Shown: positions 43,375 through 50,643 of the stretch, one piece after another
How positions within the stretch are numbered: position 1 is the stretch's first letter
How the letters are laid out: each line of letters begins with the position of its first letter
DNA from: Rhizobium sp. BK399
GTDB lineage: Bacteria; Pseudomonadota; Alphaproteobacteria; Rhizobiales; Rhizobiaceae
Direction of reading: 5' to 3'
DNA length: 64,000 nt
Assembly: GCF_014194695.1 (NCBI RefSeq)
Contig: NZ_JACIAH010000005.1
Span: 248,001 to 312,000 of the forward strand
Translations under genes and position numbers: made by a program
Notes under the pieces: generated by a model
The model's database searches: none
The model's input: the letters and a program-made list of their open reading frames with translations, nothing else
What the model was told of the DNA's origin: nothing

Positions 43375-43794
43375 TCACTTCTCGGCGGACGTCAGCGGCT
43401 CGTCTCCTGCTTCAACAATGAAAACGGCGAGAAGCGAGGCAGGCTCAGTCGTGCTCGCGTTCTCACTTACCTTGTGCTTCGATCCAGGTAGCTCGAAGAA
43501 CTGCTCCCCCACCTTATAGACCTTCTCGTCTTCGTCATTGACCTTGCTGCGGATAGAGCCAGACAGGACGCGTGCATAGATGAACGCCGACTTGGCATGA
43601 GTATGCGCGTCGGATTTGCCGCCGGGTCCGTAATTGACGACCAGAGCGACGAGCTTTTTGCCAGGGCTATTGGGCAATTCGTGTTCGAAAACGGTGACGA
43701 CTTCTTCAAGTTCGCCACCCGAGGCAACAAGCGGATGCGCGAATTGTGCGGCGACACATACTGCGACGATCGTGGAAATCCTGCGTAAAGACAT
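43375..43794 (-). CDS. Exported cupin protein
   Basis: 139 aa from ATG 43794, preceded by AAGGAGGAG; the frame is open further upstream but without such a site. Signal peptide to about LVASGGE. Cupin motifs SDAHTHAKSAFIYARVLSG and FELPGSKHKVSENAS. Similar in size and export to the cupin at 37293, with which it may share a role; both precede a detoxification enzyme gene. Confidence 0.87.
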   Translation of the reverse strand: MSLRRISTIVAVCVAAQFAHPLVASGGELEEVVTVFEHELPNSPGKKLVALVVNYGPGGKSDAHTHAKSAFIYARVLSGSIRSKVNDEDEKVYKVGEQFFELPGSKHKVSENASTTEPASLLAVFIVEAGDEPLTSAEK

Positions 43795-44061
43795 TTTTCC
43801 GCTCCTCCTTCGCTCATTGCTCGCCCGAGCGCGAGCAATTGAGCGTTGCCTTTGGCCAAGGCAACGTGCTGATGCACCACGAAGGACCCCGAAGGACTGT
43901 TCCGGCGATTCCGAATTGGAGGGCAAAGTTCAAGGGTGCGTCGGAAATGTAGCCTAACTTCGCAGCCCAGGCCATCGAAGTCACACCAAAATCGGGCGTT
44001 TCTCGCTCGCCATGCGCGTCCTGCCACTTTGGTCGGAACCGCTGGCCGGCAAGGACGGCTG

Positions 44062-44557
44062 ATCAGGTGCTAGCGAGTCTGGCTTTCCACTTTCGCCCCA
44101 ACTTGGAGATCAAATGTTTGAGTTCTGGTTCTTTCACCAGGATCGCCGCTTCTCTCGGATGCCGCCAAATCAGCTCTCGCTGGCCTCACTCCGGAAACTG
44201 CAAGCGCTCCCGCCTGACCTCGAGCAGATAAACGCCGACGACCGAAGTGACAGGCTCGTCGCCCTTCAGATACTTCGAATACCTGTAATGACCAAACGTC
44301 TTTTTTCTGATCTTTCCCCTGACGCCAGCCTCTTGCCACGCCTCCCGCTCCGCAGCTTGGTACGGCTTTGTGCCGTCAACTGGCCATCCCTTGGGGATGG
44401 TCCATCGCTTTGTTTCACGGGTTGTGATGAGAAGGATCTCGATACCGCGGAGAGATTTCCGGTAGCAAAGCGCCCCAACCTGCTCCACCAAGTCGCCTTG
44501 GAAAACCCTGTACGCATAAGGCGTCAGCTTTGAGAAATATCTATCCGGCTGTTCCAT
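44062..44557 (-). pseudogene. Nudix hydrolase gene interrupted by an in-frame TGA
   Basis: From ATG 44557 the frame encodes a DIPP-type Nudix start with LLITTRETKRWTIPKGWPV and the box AAEREAWQEAGVRG. TGA at 44188-44186 stops it at 123 residues. Without a frame change the sequence continues for about 40 codons with the expected family ending (WRHPREAAILVKEPELKHLI, then a basic tail) to TGA 44064-44062. One base change could restore the family length. Unless TGA is read through, the product lacks its last helix. Confidence 0.7.
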
Positions 44558-44657
44558 TGCACAAACATGGCGCGGAGGCCGATTCGCGACAAGGCCTCCG
44601 CGCAAAGCCGGAACAGCCGAACATCAGACCGTCAGGACAGAGAAAGATCGACCGAGC

Positions 44658-45341
44658 TTAGGTCGGCAAAGGCTCCCCTGTTTGTTCCCGCACCATGTAT
44701 TCCGCATACCAGCTTGGCCAGCCTTCGTCGTGTTGCCCGGTCAGTTTCTCGTGTTCGCCATGCGCCTCCGATGCCCGTCGCAGCGCGGCCTCGAGTTCGC
44801 CAGAGGAGACGAAGGTCGCCCCGCCCTTGTCTATGCGTCCCGGCAAGCGATTGGTGACCTCCTGTAACAACCAACCGTTTCCGTCAGGATCACTGAACGA
44901 AGCGTAGGTCCGGTAGGTGCGGCGCTCCGGATCACGGCCGCGTACTCTCCGGCTCCCGAAAAGGTACGGCTCGTCGCTGCCCGTTTGCTCTTGTCCTGCA
45001 TGAAACACTTCGCTGACCCGCACACCGCGTGCCACCAGTTCCTCGCGCGCCGCGGTGATGTCGGAGACTATCAGGTATAGGCCCCGCGCGGAGCCGGCCG
45101 CAGCCGATGTAACATTCTTGCCGAAGATGACCGAACATCCCGAACCGGGCGGCGTGAACTGGATCACGCGCCAGTCGTTACCTGCGACGAAGTCGCCGTC
45201 TAGCCGCCAGCCAAGGCCGGCGTAAAAGCTCTTGGCTCGATCGACGTCGGCAACGGGGATTACGACCACTTCCAGCTTCATGTCGACGCCGCGCACCACG
45301 GTAGGCTGTGAAGTCTCGCTACGAACCTCGGTATTACTCAT
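44658..45341 (-). CDS. VOC family protein (glyoxalase-like)
   Basis: 227 aa from ATG 45341 (AAGGAG upstream). VOC core: MKLEVVVIPVADVDRAKSFY, VIQFTPPGSGCSVIFG and FSDPDGNGWLLQEV. An extra C-terminal part of about 60 residues is helical and charged (EAHGEHEKLTGQHDEGWPSW). Members with that tail are common beside AraC regulators. Substrate unknown. Confidence 0.87.
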   Translation of the reverse strand: MSNTEVRSETSQPTVVRGVDMKLEVVVIPVADVDRAKSFYAGLGWRLDGDFVAGNDWRVIQFTPPGSGCSVIFGKNVTSAAAGSARGLYLIVSDITAAREELVARGVRVSEVFHAGQEQTGSDEPYLFGSRRVRGRDPERRTYRTYASFSDPDGNGWLLQEVTNRLPGRIDKGGATFVSSGELEAALRRASEAHGEHEKLTGQHDEGWPSWYAEYMVREQTGEPLPT

Positions 45342-45481
45342 GTGGAGTCTCCTTGGTTGGATGAGCTGCAAGAGCGCATATGTCCCGACAGCTCTGGGGC
45401 GTTTTTGGGCGACACACCTACTTTACGCGGGCGGGTCGACCGTCACCTGAGGACACTTTCTCCTGAGAGAACCGATACCCC

Positions 45482-45630
45482 TCACTCGCGCGAACGCAGT
45501 CGAGGGGGCTTCCCCAACTGCTGCCGATAGTACACAGCAAATCGGCCGAGCTCGAAAAACCCGAAGTTCATCGCGATCCCGGTTACGGCCGAGCCCGGTG
45601 GTGCCGCCAGAAGCTTCCGCCGTCCGGCGA
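45482..45630 (-). pseudogene. 3' relic of an AraC-family regulator gene
   Basis: The minus strand encodes LLAAPPGSAVTGIAMNFGFF followed by ELGRFAVYYRQQLGKPPRLR and stop TGA 45484-45482. This is the second HTH and end of an AraC/XylS protein. Upstream the frame meets TGA and neighbouring frames carry only short scraps, so the rest is lost. It sits 5' of the VOC gene, where an AraC activator would be expected. Confidence 0.7.
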
Positions 45631-45879
45631 ACCAGGGCGTTCAACTTCGCGCTCGACCATGATGCTCCGGTTTCTCTCCCTGACATGACCTGCGAATTCC
45701 GTGATCACGCCCCATACCCCTGAAACATGGGCCGGGATTCTAGGCGGCGAGTTTCGTCAATACAACGATCCTGGAGTTGCGGATGGCTAGTGGCCTTTCG
45801 TCGGCATTCGAAAAAGTGCCGTGTCCGCCGCGGACAGCGGGGCCATCAGACCTTTCCGATTCAAAGCTCGGACGAGCAA

Positions 45880-46045
45880 TTGACCGATCTATCTGGCAAG
45901 GAGAAGGCAACCTACGAACAGCTCGCGCTCTTCTATAAGCATGTCTACTACGCCTTCGGGCGGACATTTAGCGGCTTGGGGACAGCCGAAGCTCTTCACG
46001 GACGAGGTTCGGACAGGATTGCGAAGCCTGCGGAAAGCTAGCTGA
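45880..46045 (+). pseudogene. Epoxide hydrolase relic with frameshifting internal deletion
   Basis: The frame first reads LTDLSGKEKATYEQLALFYK then HVYYAF, matching the middle of the epoxide hydrolase encoded at 48788. It then joins, in another frame, GGHLAAWGQPKLFTDEVRTG and LRSLRKAS, matching that protein's exact C-terminus. About 357 bases of the intact gene (49652-50008) are missing at the junction near 45958, and the 5' half is absent. It is thus a decayed paralogue of the gene 3 kb downstream. Confidence 0.8.
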
Positions 46046-46051
46046 AAATTC

Positions 46052-46086
46052 TCTGCGCGTAGTGGCCCATAGCCGCTGCGCGCAGA
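46052..46086. other. Hairpin between epoxide hydrolase relic and EamA gene
   Basis: TCTGCGCG (46052-46059) and CGCGCAGA (46079-46086) are perfect complements. Position between convergent units suggests a leftover bidirectional terminator, but there is no T-run. Confidence 0.35.
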
Positions 46087-46091
46087 ACAGG

Positions 46092-46982
46092 TCATGCCTT
46101 CACGGCGCGAGGTGCCTTCCGATTGGTAAGGTAGACCCCGGCAACCACTATTGCCGTGCCAACGATCAGTGGAGGGGTAAGAGGTTCTCCAAATGCGATG
46201 AAGGCCTGGACCGCCACCGTAGGCGGGCAGAGGTAGATCAGGGACGCAGCGCGCGAAACCTGGCCCCGGCGGATCAAATAGAGAAGCAAGGCAATGCCGC
46301 CCACCGATATTCCGAACACCGACCAGGCAAGAGCAAGATAGGTCTCTACGGCACCGTCGAACCGAAACGTCTCGAAGGTGAGCGCAAAGGGAACGGTAAG
46401 GGCCAATGCCCCCAGATATTGCAACGTCGCGATGGCGGTCAGGTCACCATTTTGAAGGTGCTTCTTCTGGTAGATTGTCCCGTAGGTGACAGAGAACATC
46501 GCAGCCAGGTTGACGGCGAGCGGAATGCCAGCATGAAGGAGATCGGACACGCCGGGTTGCATGAGCTTTGGCGAGATGGCCACAGCGATACCAATGAAGC
46601 CGAGCGCCAGACCCGCCGTTTGTGACGACCGTAACAGTTCGCCGATGAGGAAGCTGGCTGCCATGGCCGTCAGGAGCGGCTGCATTGCGGCAATGATGCC
46701 AGAGATGCCGGCAGGAACGCCGTGCGCCACCGCCCACCAGACGCCCCCGAGATAGCAGCCGTGTAGGAAAACGCCGGAATAGACTGCCCGCCACGCCAAT
46801 GCGCCACTGGGCCATTTGGTCCTGATGGCGAGGCAGATGGTGAAGAAGGCGACCGCCGACAGCGCATAGCGGATCGTGAGAAATGTGAAGGGCTCGGAGT
46901 GAAGCGCCGCGTACTTGGCGATGATCCAGCCAGTCGACCAAAGGAATACAAAAATGGCTGGCGCGAAACGGTCAAGGGTCAT
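46092..46982 (-). CDS. EamA/DMT-family transporter
   Basis: 296 aa from ATG 46982, or 308 aa if the ATG at 47018 is used; neither has a good ribosome-binding site. Ten hydrophobic segments in two EamA repeats: LWSTGWIIAKYAAL starts the first and ALAWSVFGISVGGIALLLYL lies in the second. Exporter of metabolites (often amino acids or drugs), direction inferred from the family. Ends in an Arg/Lys-rich tail. Confidence 0.88.
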   Translation of the reverse strand: MTLDRFAPAIFVFLWSTGWIIAKYAALHSEPFTFLTIRYALSAVAFFTICLAIRTKWPSGALAWRAVYSGVFLHGCYLGGVWWAVAHGVPAGISGIIAAMQPLLTAMAASFLIGELLRSSQTAGLALGFIGIAVAISPKLMQPGVSDLLHAGIPLAVNLAAMFSVTYGTIYQKKHLQNGDLTAIATLQYLGALALTVPFALTFETFRFDGAVETYLALAWSVFGISVGGIALLLYLIRRGQVSRAASLIYLCPPTVAVQAFIAFGEPLTPPLIVGTAIVVAGVYLTNRKAPRAVKA

Positions 46983-47064
46983 AAATATCTCTAATGTTCG
47001 AGAAACGTTGGTGGTCATAAATCTTTGGATTTTCGGCGTCTAAAGCCGATTTTTGACGCTCACT

Positions 47065-48096
47065 TCAGCGCGGTTGATGAGTATGCTTTTGTGCCTCGAG
47101 CAATGCGGCAGCGGCCGTGTACCCACCGCTCATCCCGTCCAGGAAGTGCAAATGGGCGCCCGGAGCACCGGTCGGCACGAGGCAGGTCATCAGCGCGTGA
47201 GACTGACGATGCACTCCGAAATAGACCTCACCGCGATCTTTCGCCGAGGCCAGGAGCGCTTCAATGTCCTCAATCTGCTCTGGCGTACAGTCCAGGGTCA
47301 GGCGAAGGACATCGTCGTACCTCCTGTAGTCCGAGTTCAGAACGACGTCTTCCCATCCCTTTCCGCCAAGATAGTCAGCGACGTCGTCCGTGATCACGAC
47401 ATCGTTGGGAACGGGGCGCGATGAGCCGTCCCTCGCACCGAGCGCAGTGAGCAATTGCCTTGCCAGCACGGTGAAGGCTTCCTGCCGCGTATGATCCTGC
47501 GGCTCAACAAGAAGGGAGACGATATCTCCACGCTGACTTGGGATGGGTGCCCACTCGCAAGTCAATCCTTTCAGATCGGGGGGTGTGTAGTCCTCGCATG
47601 GCAGGAGCGCGTGATTTCCAGCCTTGATTTCCCTGTCAGCCCAGTTCAGCCCGCCGCCCGCAAACATGGTATATGTGGCTGTTTCCGATGCGGCGAATTG
47701 CGCGACCTTCACGTCACTTCCAGCCGCTCGTATGTCCTTGACTTCCACCAAGCCGATTCTGAGGTCGAGCCGCAGTTGATCGCGCGCATAGCCCGCGACG
47801 CGGCGCAGGACGCCGATCGCGGTGCCTCTTGCACCAGGGTCGAAGGCAAATGCTGCACCGTCGCCGCGAAACACGAATGGAAAGTCGAAGTTGCCGAAAG
47901 CATTGCCCAACGCCGCAATCGCCGACGCACCGGCGAAATTCACATCCTTATAGTGCCCTCGGGCAATAGCCGAGGTTGAATCGACGACGTCGGTGATTCC
48001 GATCAGCCAGTCATCGGGTAAGGGCGTGTAGCTTGTCGTGTCCAGCAGTTCGGCGAAATCACGGCTGGCTTCGGGTCGTCGGAATGCCTTGTCCAT
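47065..48096 (-). CDS. DUF3095 domain protein
   Basis: 343 aa, covering the whole DUF3095 pattern: WLIGITDVVDSTSAIARGHY, NFAGASAIAALGNAFG and FVFRGDGAAFAFDP in the first half. The ITDVVDST and RGDGAAF blocks resemble the metal- and nucleotide-binding parts of class III cyclases/GGDEF folds, so a nucleotide-related function is conceivable but not established. It lies between ohr and the EamA gene, all on one strand. Confidence 0.8.
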   Translation of the reverse strand: MDKAFRRPEASRDFAELLDTTSYTPLPDDWLIGITDVVDSTSAIARGHYKDVNFAGASAIAALGNAFGNFDFPFVFRGDGAAFAFDPGARGTAIGVLRRVAGYARDQLRLDLRIGLVEVKDIRAAGSDVKVAQFAASETATYTMFAGGGLNWADREIKAGNHALLPCEDYTPPDLKGLTCEWAPIPSQRGDIVSLLVEPQDHTRQEAFTVLARQLLTALGARDGSSRPVPNDVVITDDVADYLGGKGWEDVVLNSDYRRYDDVLRLTLDCTPEQIEDIEALLASAKDRGEVYFGVHRQSHALMTCLVPTGAPGAHLHFLDGMSGGYTAAAALLEAQKHTHQPR

Positions 48097-48163
48097 TGAA
48101 TCCTCCTACATCAAAGGTTTGCCCACCTGGCCCACCAAAGCGGCAGACCAGGCGGGTTTCCGT

Positions 48164-48559
48164 TCACATAAGGGTCGTCACGACATCGACATTGCCGTGT
48201 GTTGCCTTCGAGTACGGGCAGATGTTGTGGGCGTCATCCAGCAGCTCGGTTGCCACTGCGGGGTCGATGCCAGGAACGCTTACGTTGAGGCGAGCACTAA
48301 GGAAGTACGAACCTTCCTCCAGATTCAGGTCAATCTCGGCGTCAACCGCGACTCCGGCCGGAAGCTTGATGTGCTTCAGCGACGCCGCATACTCGATAGC
48401 GCCCATGTAGCAGGCGGACCAGGCGGCACCGAACAGGTTTTCGGCTGCCGGATGTGGCTGCTTCATCTTGATGTCCAGATGGCCATCGCTGCTGCGTGCG
48501 CCGCCATCGCGACCGTTTGTGTTGTGGGTCTTACCGGTGAAAAGAACCTTGTGTGTCAT
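48164..48559 (-). CDS. ohr: Organic hydroperoxide resistance protein
   Basis: 131 aa from ATG 48559 (GAGGAG upstream). Peroxidatic Cys50 in WSACYMG, resolving Cys114 in NICPYSKATHGN and the conserved Arg in the ARSSDGHLDIK region are all present, so a lipoyl-dependent thiol peroxidase is expected. It acts in the cytoplasm on organic hydroperoxides. No ohrR gene is adjacent; instead it shares a mirrored promoter region with the divergent epoxide hydrolase gene. Confidence 0.93.
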   Translation of the reverse strand: MTHKVLFTGKTHNTNGRDGGARSSDGHLDIKMKQPHPAAENLFGAAWSACYMGAIEYAASLKHIKLPAGVAVDAEIDLNLEEGSYFLSARLNVSVPGIDPAVATELLDDAHNICPYSKATHGNVDVVTTLM

Positions 48560-48580
48560 GGCGAAACTCCTCTGTGTTGG

Positions 48581-48762
48581 TTGAGTGTCTGCACCGTTGT
48601 GCTGCCAACAGAGGTACTGCCGCACGACCGAAATCGCACGTTAGGCGTTGTTAGACGTTGATTGATGCGGCGCTCCAACAAACAAGGATTAACAACGCCT
48701 AACGTGAGCGTCGGACCTCCTCGGCGTAGCTTTTAGGGCAGCACAACGGTGCAGACTCTCAA
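48581..48762. promoter_or_regulatory. Mirror-image divergent promoter region (two nested inverted repeats)
   Basis: Box A: 48637-48653 is the exact reverse complement of 48690-48706 (TAACAACGCCTAACGTG, 17 bases). Box B: 48581-48606 is the reverse complement of 48737-48762 with one mismatch in 26. The A-to-B spacing is exactly 30 bases on both sides, so the whole region is symmetric about 48671.5. Each gene therefore has the same order of A, 30 bases, B, then its ribosome-binding site. The 30-base spacers and the centre differ. Confidence 0.85.
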
Positions 48763-48787
48763 TCGCCATTTCTCGAGGAGAGAGACC

Positions 48788-50095
48788 ATGACCACCACCA
48801 GAACCGAAGTTATCGACGTGAACCGACGCCGGCTTTTAGGCGCGGCCGCAACTGGCGCCGCCGCACTCGGCATCGCAAACCTGTTCCCCGACCGCTCTAT
48901 TGCAGCGAGCGATCCCGAAGCGATCCGCCCGTTCCGGGTCAACGTTCCAGAAGCTGATCTTGATGACCTACGTTATCGGCTGGCCCGAACCCGCTTGCCG
49001 GAGAAAGAAACGGTGAGCGACTTCTCGCAAGGGGTGCCGCTGAAGACCATCAAGCAGGTCTTGCGGCACTGGCAGACCCAGTATGATTGGCGCAAGGTCG
49101 AAGCCCGGATCAATGCCGTGCCGAACTTCCTCACGGAGATCGATGGCCTGGATATCCACTTCATCCACGTTCGTTCGAAGCACGAAAACGCACTGCCGCT
49201 GGTCGTGACGCACGGTTGGCCGGGCTCGATCGTCGAGCAGCTGAAGATCATTGGCCCTCTGACCGACCCGACTGCCTATGGAGGTGATGCCTCCGACGCG
49301 TTCCACGTCGTCATCCCGTCCATGCCAGGCTATGGCTTTTCCGGAAAGCCCGACGCCACCGGCTGGGGACCGGAGCGCGTGGCGGCCGCATGGACTACCC
49401 TGATGCGTCGGTTGGGATACAAGAACTTCGTTGCCCAGGGCGGCGACTGGGGTGCAGTGGTCACCGACATGATCGGCGTACAAGCCCCACCCGAACTGCT
49501 CGGCATCCACACCAACATGCCCGGAGCAATTCCCGTGGAGATCAACAGCGCATCCTTTGCCGGCGCTCCTGCTCCGGAGGGCTTGTCCGACGAAGAGCGG
49601 AGCACGTACGACCAGCTCGTCTTCTTCTACAAGCACGTGTACTACGCCTTCCTGATGGGAACGCGACCGCAGACGCTGACTGGATTGGCCGACTCTCCGA
49701 TCGCCCTTGCGACATACATGCTCGACCACGATGCCCGGAGCCTTGAACTGATCGCCCGCTCCTTTGACGGCCAGAAAGAAGGTCTGAGCCCCGACGACGT
49801 ACTCGACAACGTCACGCTGTTCTGGCTGACCAACACAGGTGTGTCGGCCGCTCGTCTCTACTGGGAAAACAAGCTCGCCTTCTTTGCGCCCAAGGGCGTC
49901 AAGGTACCTGTCGCGGTGAGTGTCTTCCCGGATGAGCTTTATCAGACGCCGCGCAAGTGGGCCGAGGCCGCCTACCCCAACCTCATCCACTACAACAAGG
50001 TGGCAAAGGGCGGCCATTTCGCGGCCTGGGAACAGCCCAAGCTCTTTGTCGATGAAGTGCGGACCGGGTTCCGCAGCTTGCGGAAATCTGGCTGA
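48788..50095 (+). CDS. Exported epoxide hydrolase family protein (EHN type)
   Basis: 435 aa from ATG 48788 (GAGGAG upstream; the open frame begins at 48749 but lies within Box B). Tat-type signal NRRRLLGAAATGAAALGIAN. EHN domain RPFRVNVPEADLDDLRYRLA, oxyanion HGWPGS, nucleophile Asp in QGGDWGA, C-terminal His in KGGHFAAW. Close paralogue of the gene at 35950. First gene of a plus-strand run with the Ohr-like and STAND genes, divergent from ohr. Confidence 0.92.
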   Translation: MTTTRTEVIDVNRRRLLGAAATGAAALGIANLFPDRSIAASDPEAIRPFRVNVPEADLDDLRYRLARTRLPEKETVSDFSQGVPLKTIKQVLRHWQTQYDWRKVEARINAVPNFLTEIDGLDIHFIHVRSKHENALPLVVTHGWPGSIVEQLKIIGPLTDPTAYGGDASDAFHVVIPSMPGYGFSGKPDATGWGPERVAAAWTTLMRRLGYKNFVAQGGDWGAVVTDMIGVQAPPELLGIHTNMPGAIPVEINSASFAGAPAPEGLSDEERSTYDQLVFFYKHVYYAFLMGTRPQTLTGLADSPIALATYMLDHDARSLELIARSFDGQKEGLSPDDVLDNVTLFWLTNTGVSAARLYWENKLAFFAPKGVKVPVAVSVFPDELYQTPRKWAEAAYPNLIHYNKVAKGGHFAAWEQPKLFVDEVRTGFRSLRKSG

Positions 50096-50139
50096 CCACG
50101 TGCACGGCGCGCGCCTCCCTCCTTCCCCGGGGTACGATC

Positions 50140-50547
50140 ATGCAACATGTGCATACTGCCAGGACAGAGACGATTGGCAGCCGAGAGAACGGCTTCGCCC
50201 GCAGCTCGGACGGTGCTCTCGATATCAGACTTTCCAATCCTGCCGGCAATCGGCTCGGTACGAACCCGGAGCAGCTTGTCGCGATCGCCTGGTCGGCGAG
50301 TTTCGCAAGTTCGCTGAAGCATGTCGCCGACCTTAGGCGGATCAAGCTCCACGCAGATGTCAGGATATACGCCAATGTGGAGTTATCCTCGGACGACCAG
50401 GGATACGTCGTCGGCGTCCGCCTAGACATCTACCTGCCAGGGCTGGATCGCGAGAGTGCATCACTTTTGATTGAGGCGGCTCGGCATGAGTGCCCATACT
50501 GCCGGGCAACACACGGCAACATCCGTGCCTTCTACAATCTCGTCTGA
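50140..50547 (+). CDS. Ohr/OsmC-like protein lacking the peroxidatic cysteine
   Basis: 135 aa. It aligns along its whole length with Ohr (RSSDGALDIRLSNP, then the helix WSASFASSLKHV, then HECPYCRATHGN). The peroxidatic Cys of WSAC is Ser54, while the resolving position Cys118 is kept and the next-but-two residue is also Cys (Cys121), making CPYC. It cannot work as a normal Ohr. It might be a sensor, chaperone or thiol-exchange protein. It lies 45 bases after the epoxide hydrolase gene and 97 bases before the STAND regulator. Confidence 0.85.
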   Translation: MQHVHTARTETIGSRENGFARSSDGALDIRLSNPAGNRLGTNPEQLVAIAWSASFASSLKHVADLRRIKLHADVRIYANVELSSDDQGYVVGVRLDIYLPGLDRESASLLIEAARHECPYCRATHGNIRAFYNLV

Positions 50548-50643
50548 GTACTCGAAGTGCGCAAACCGAATGTTGAGCCGCCATGGCTCCGAAGAAGGCG
50601 TTGGAGTATAACGAGGGCGGTGGAGGTGGTCAGGGGGAATGCC

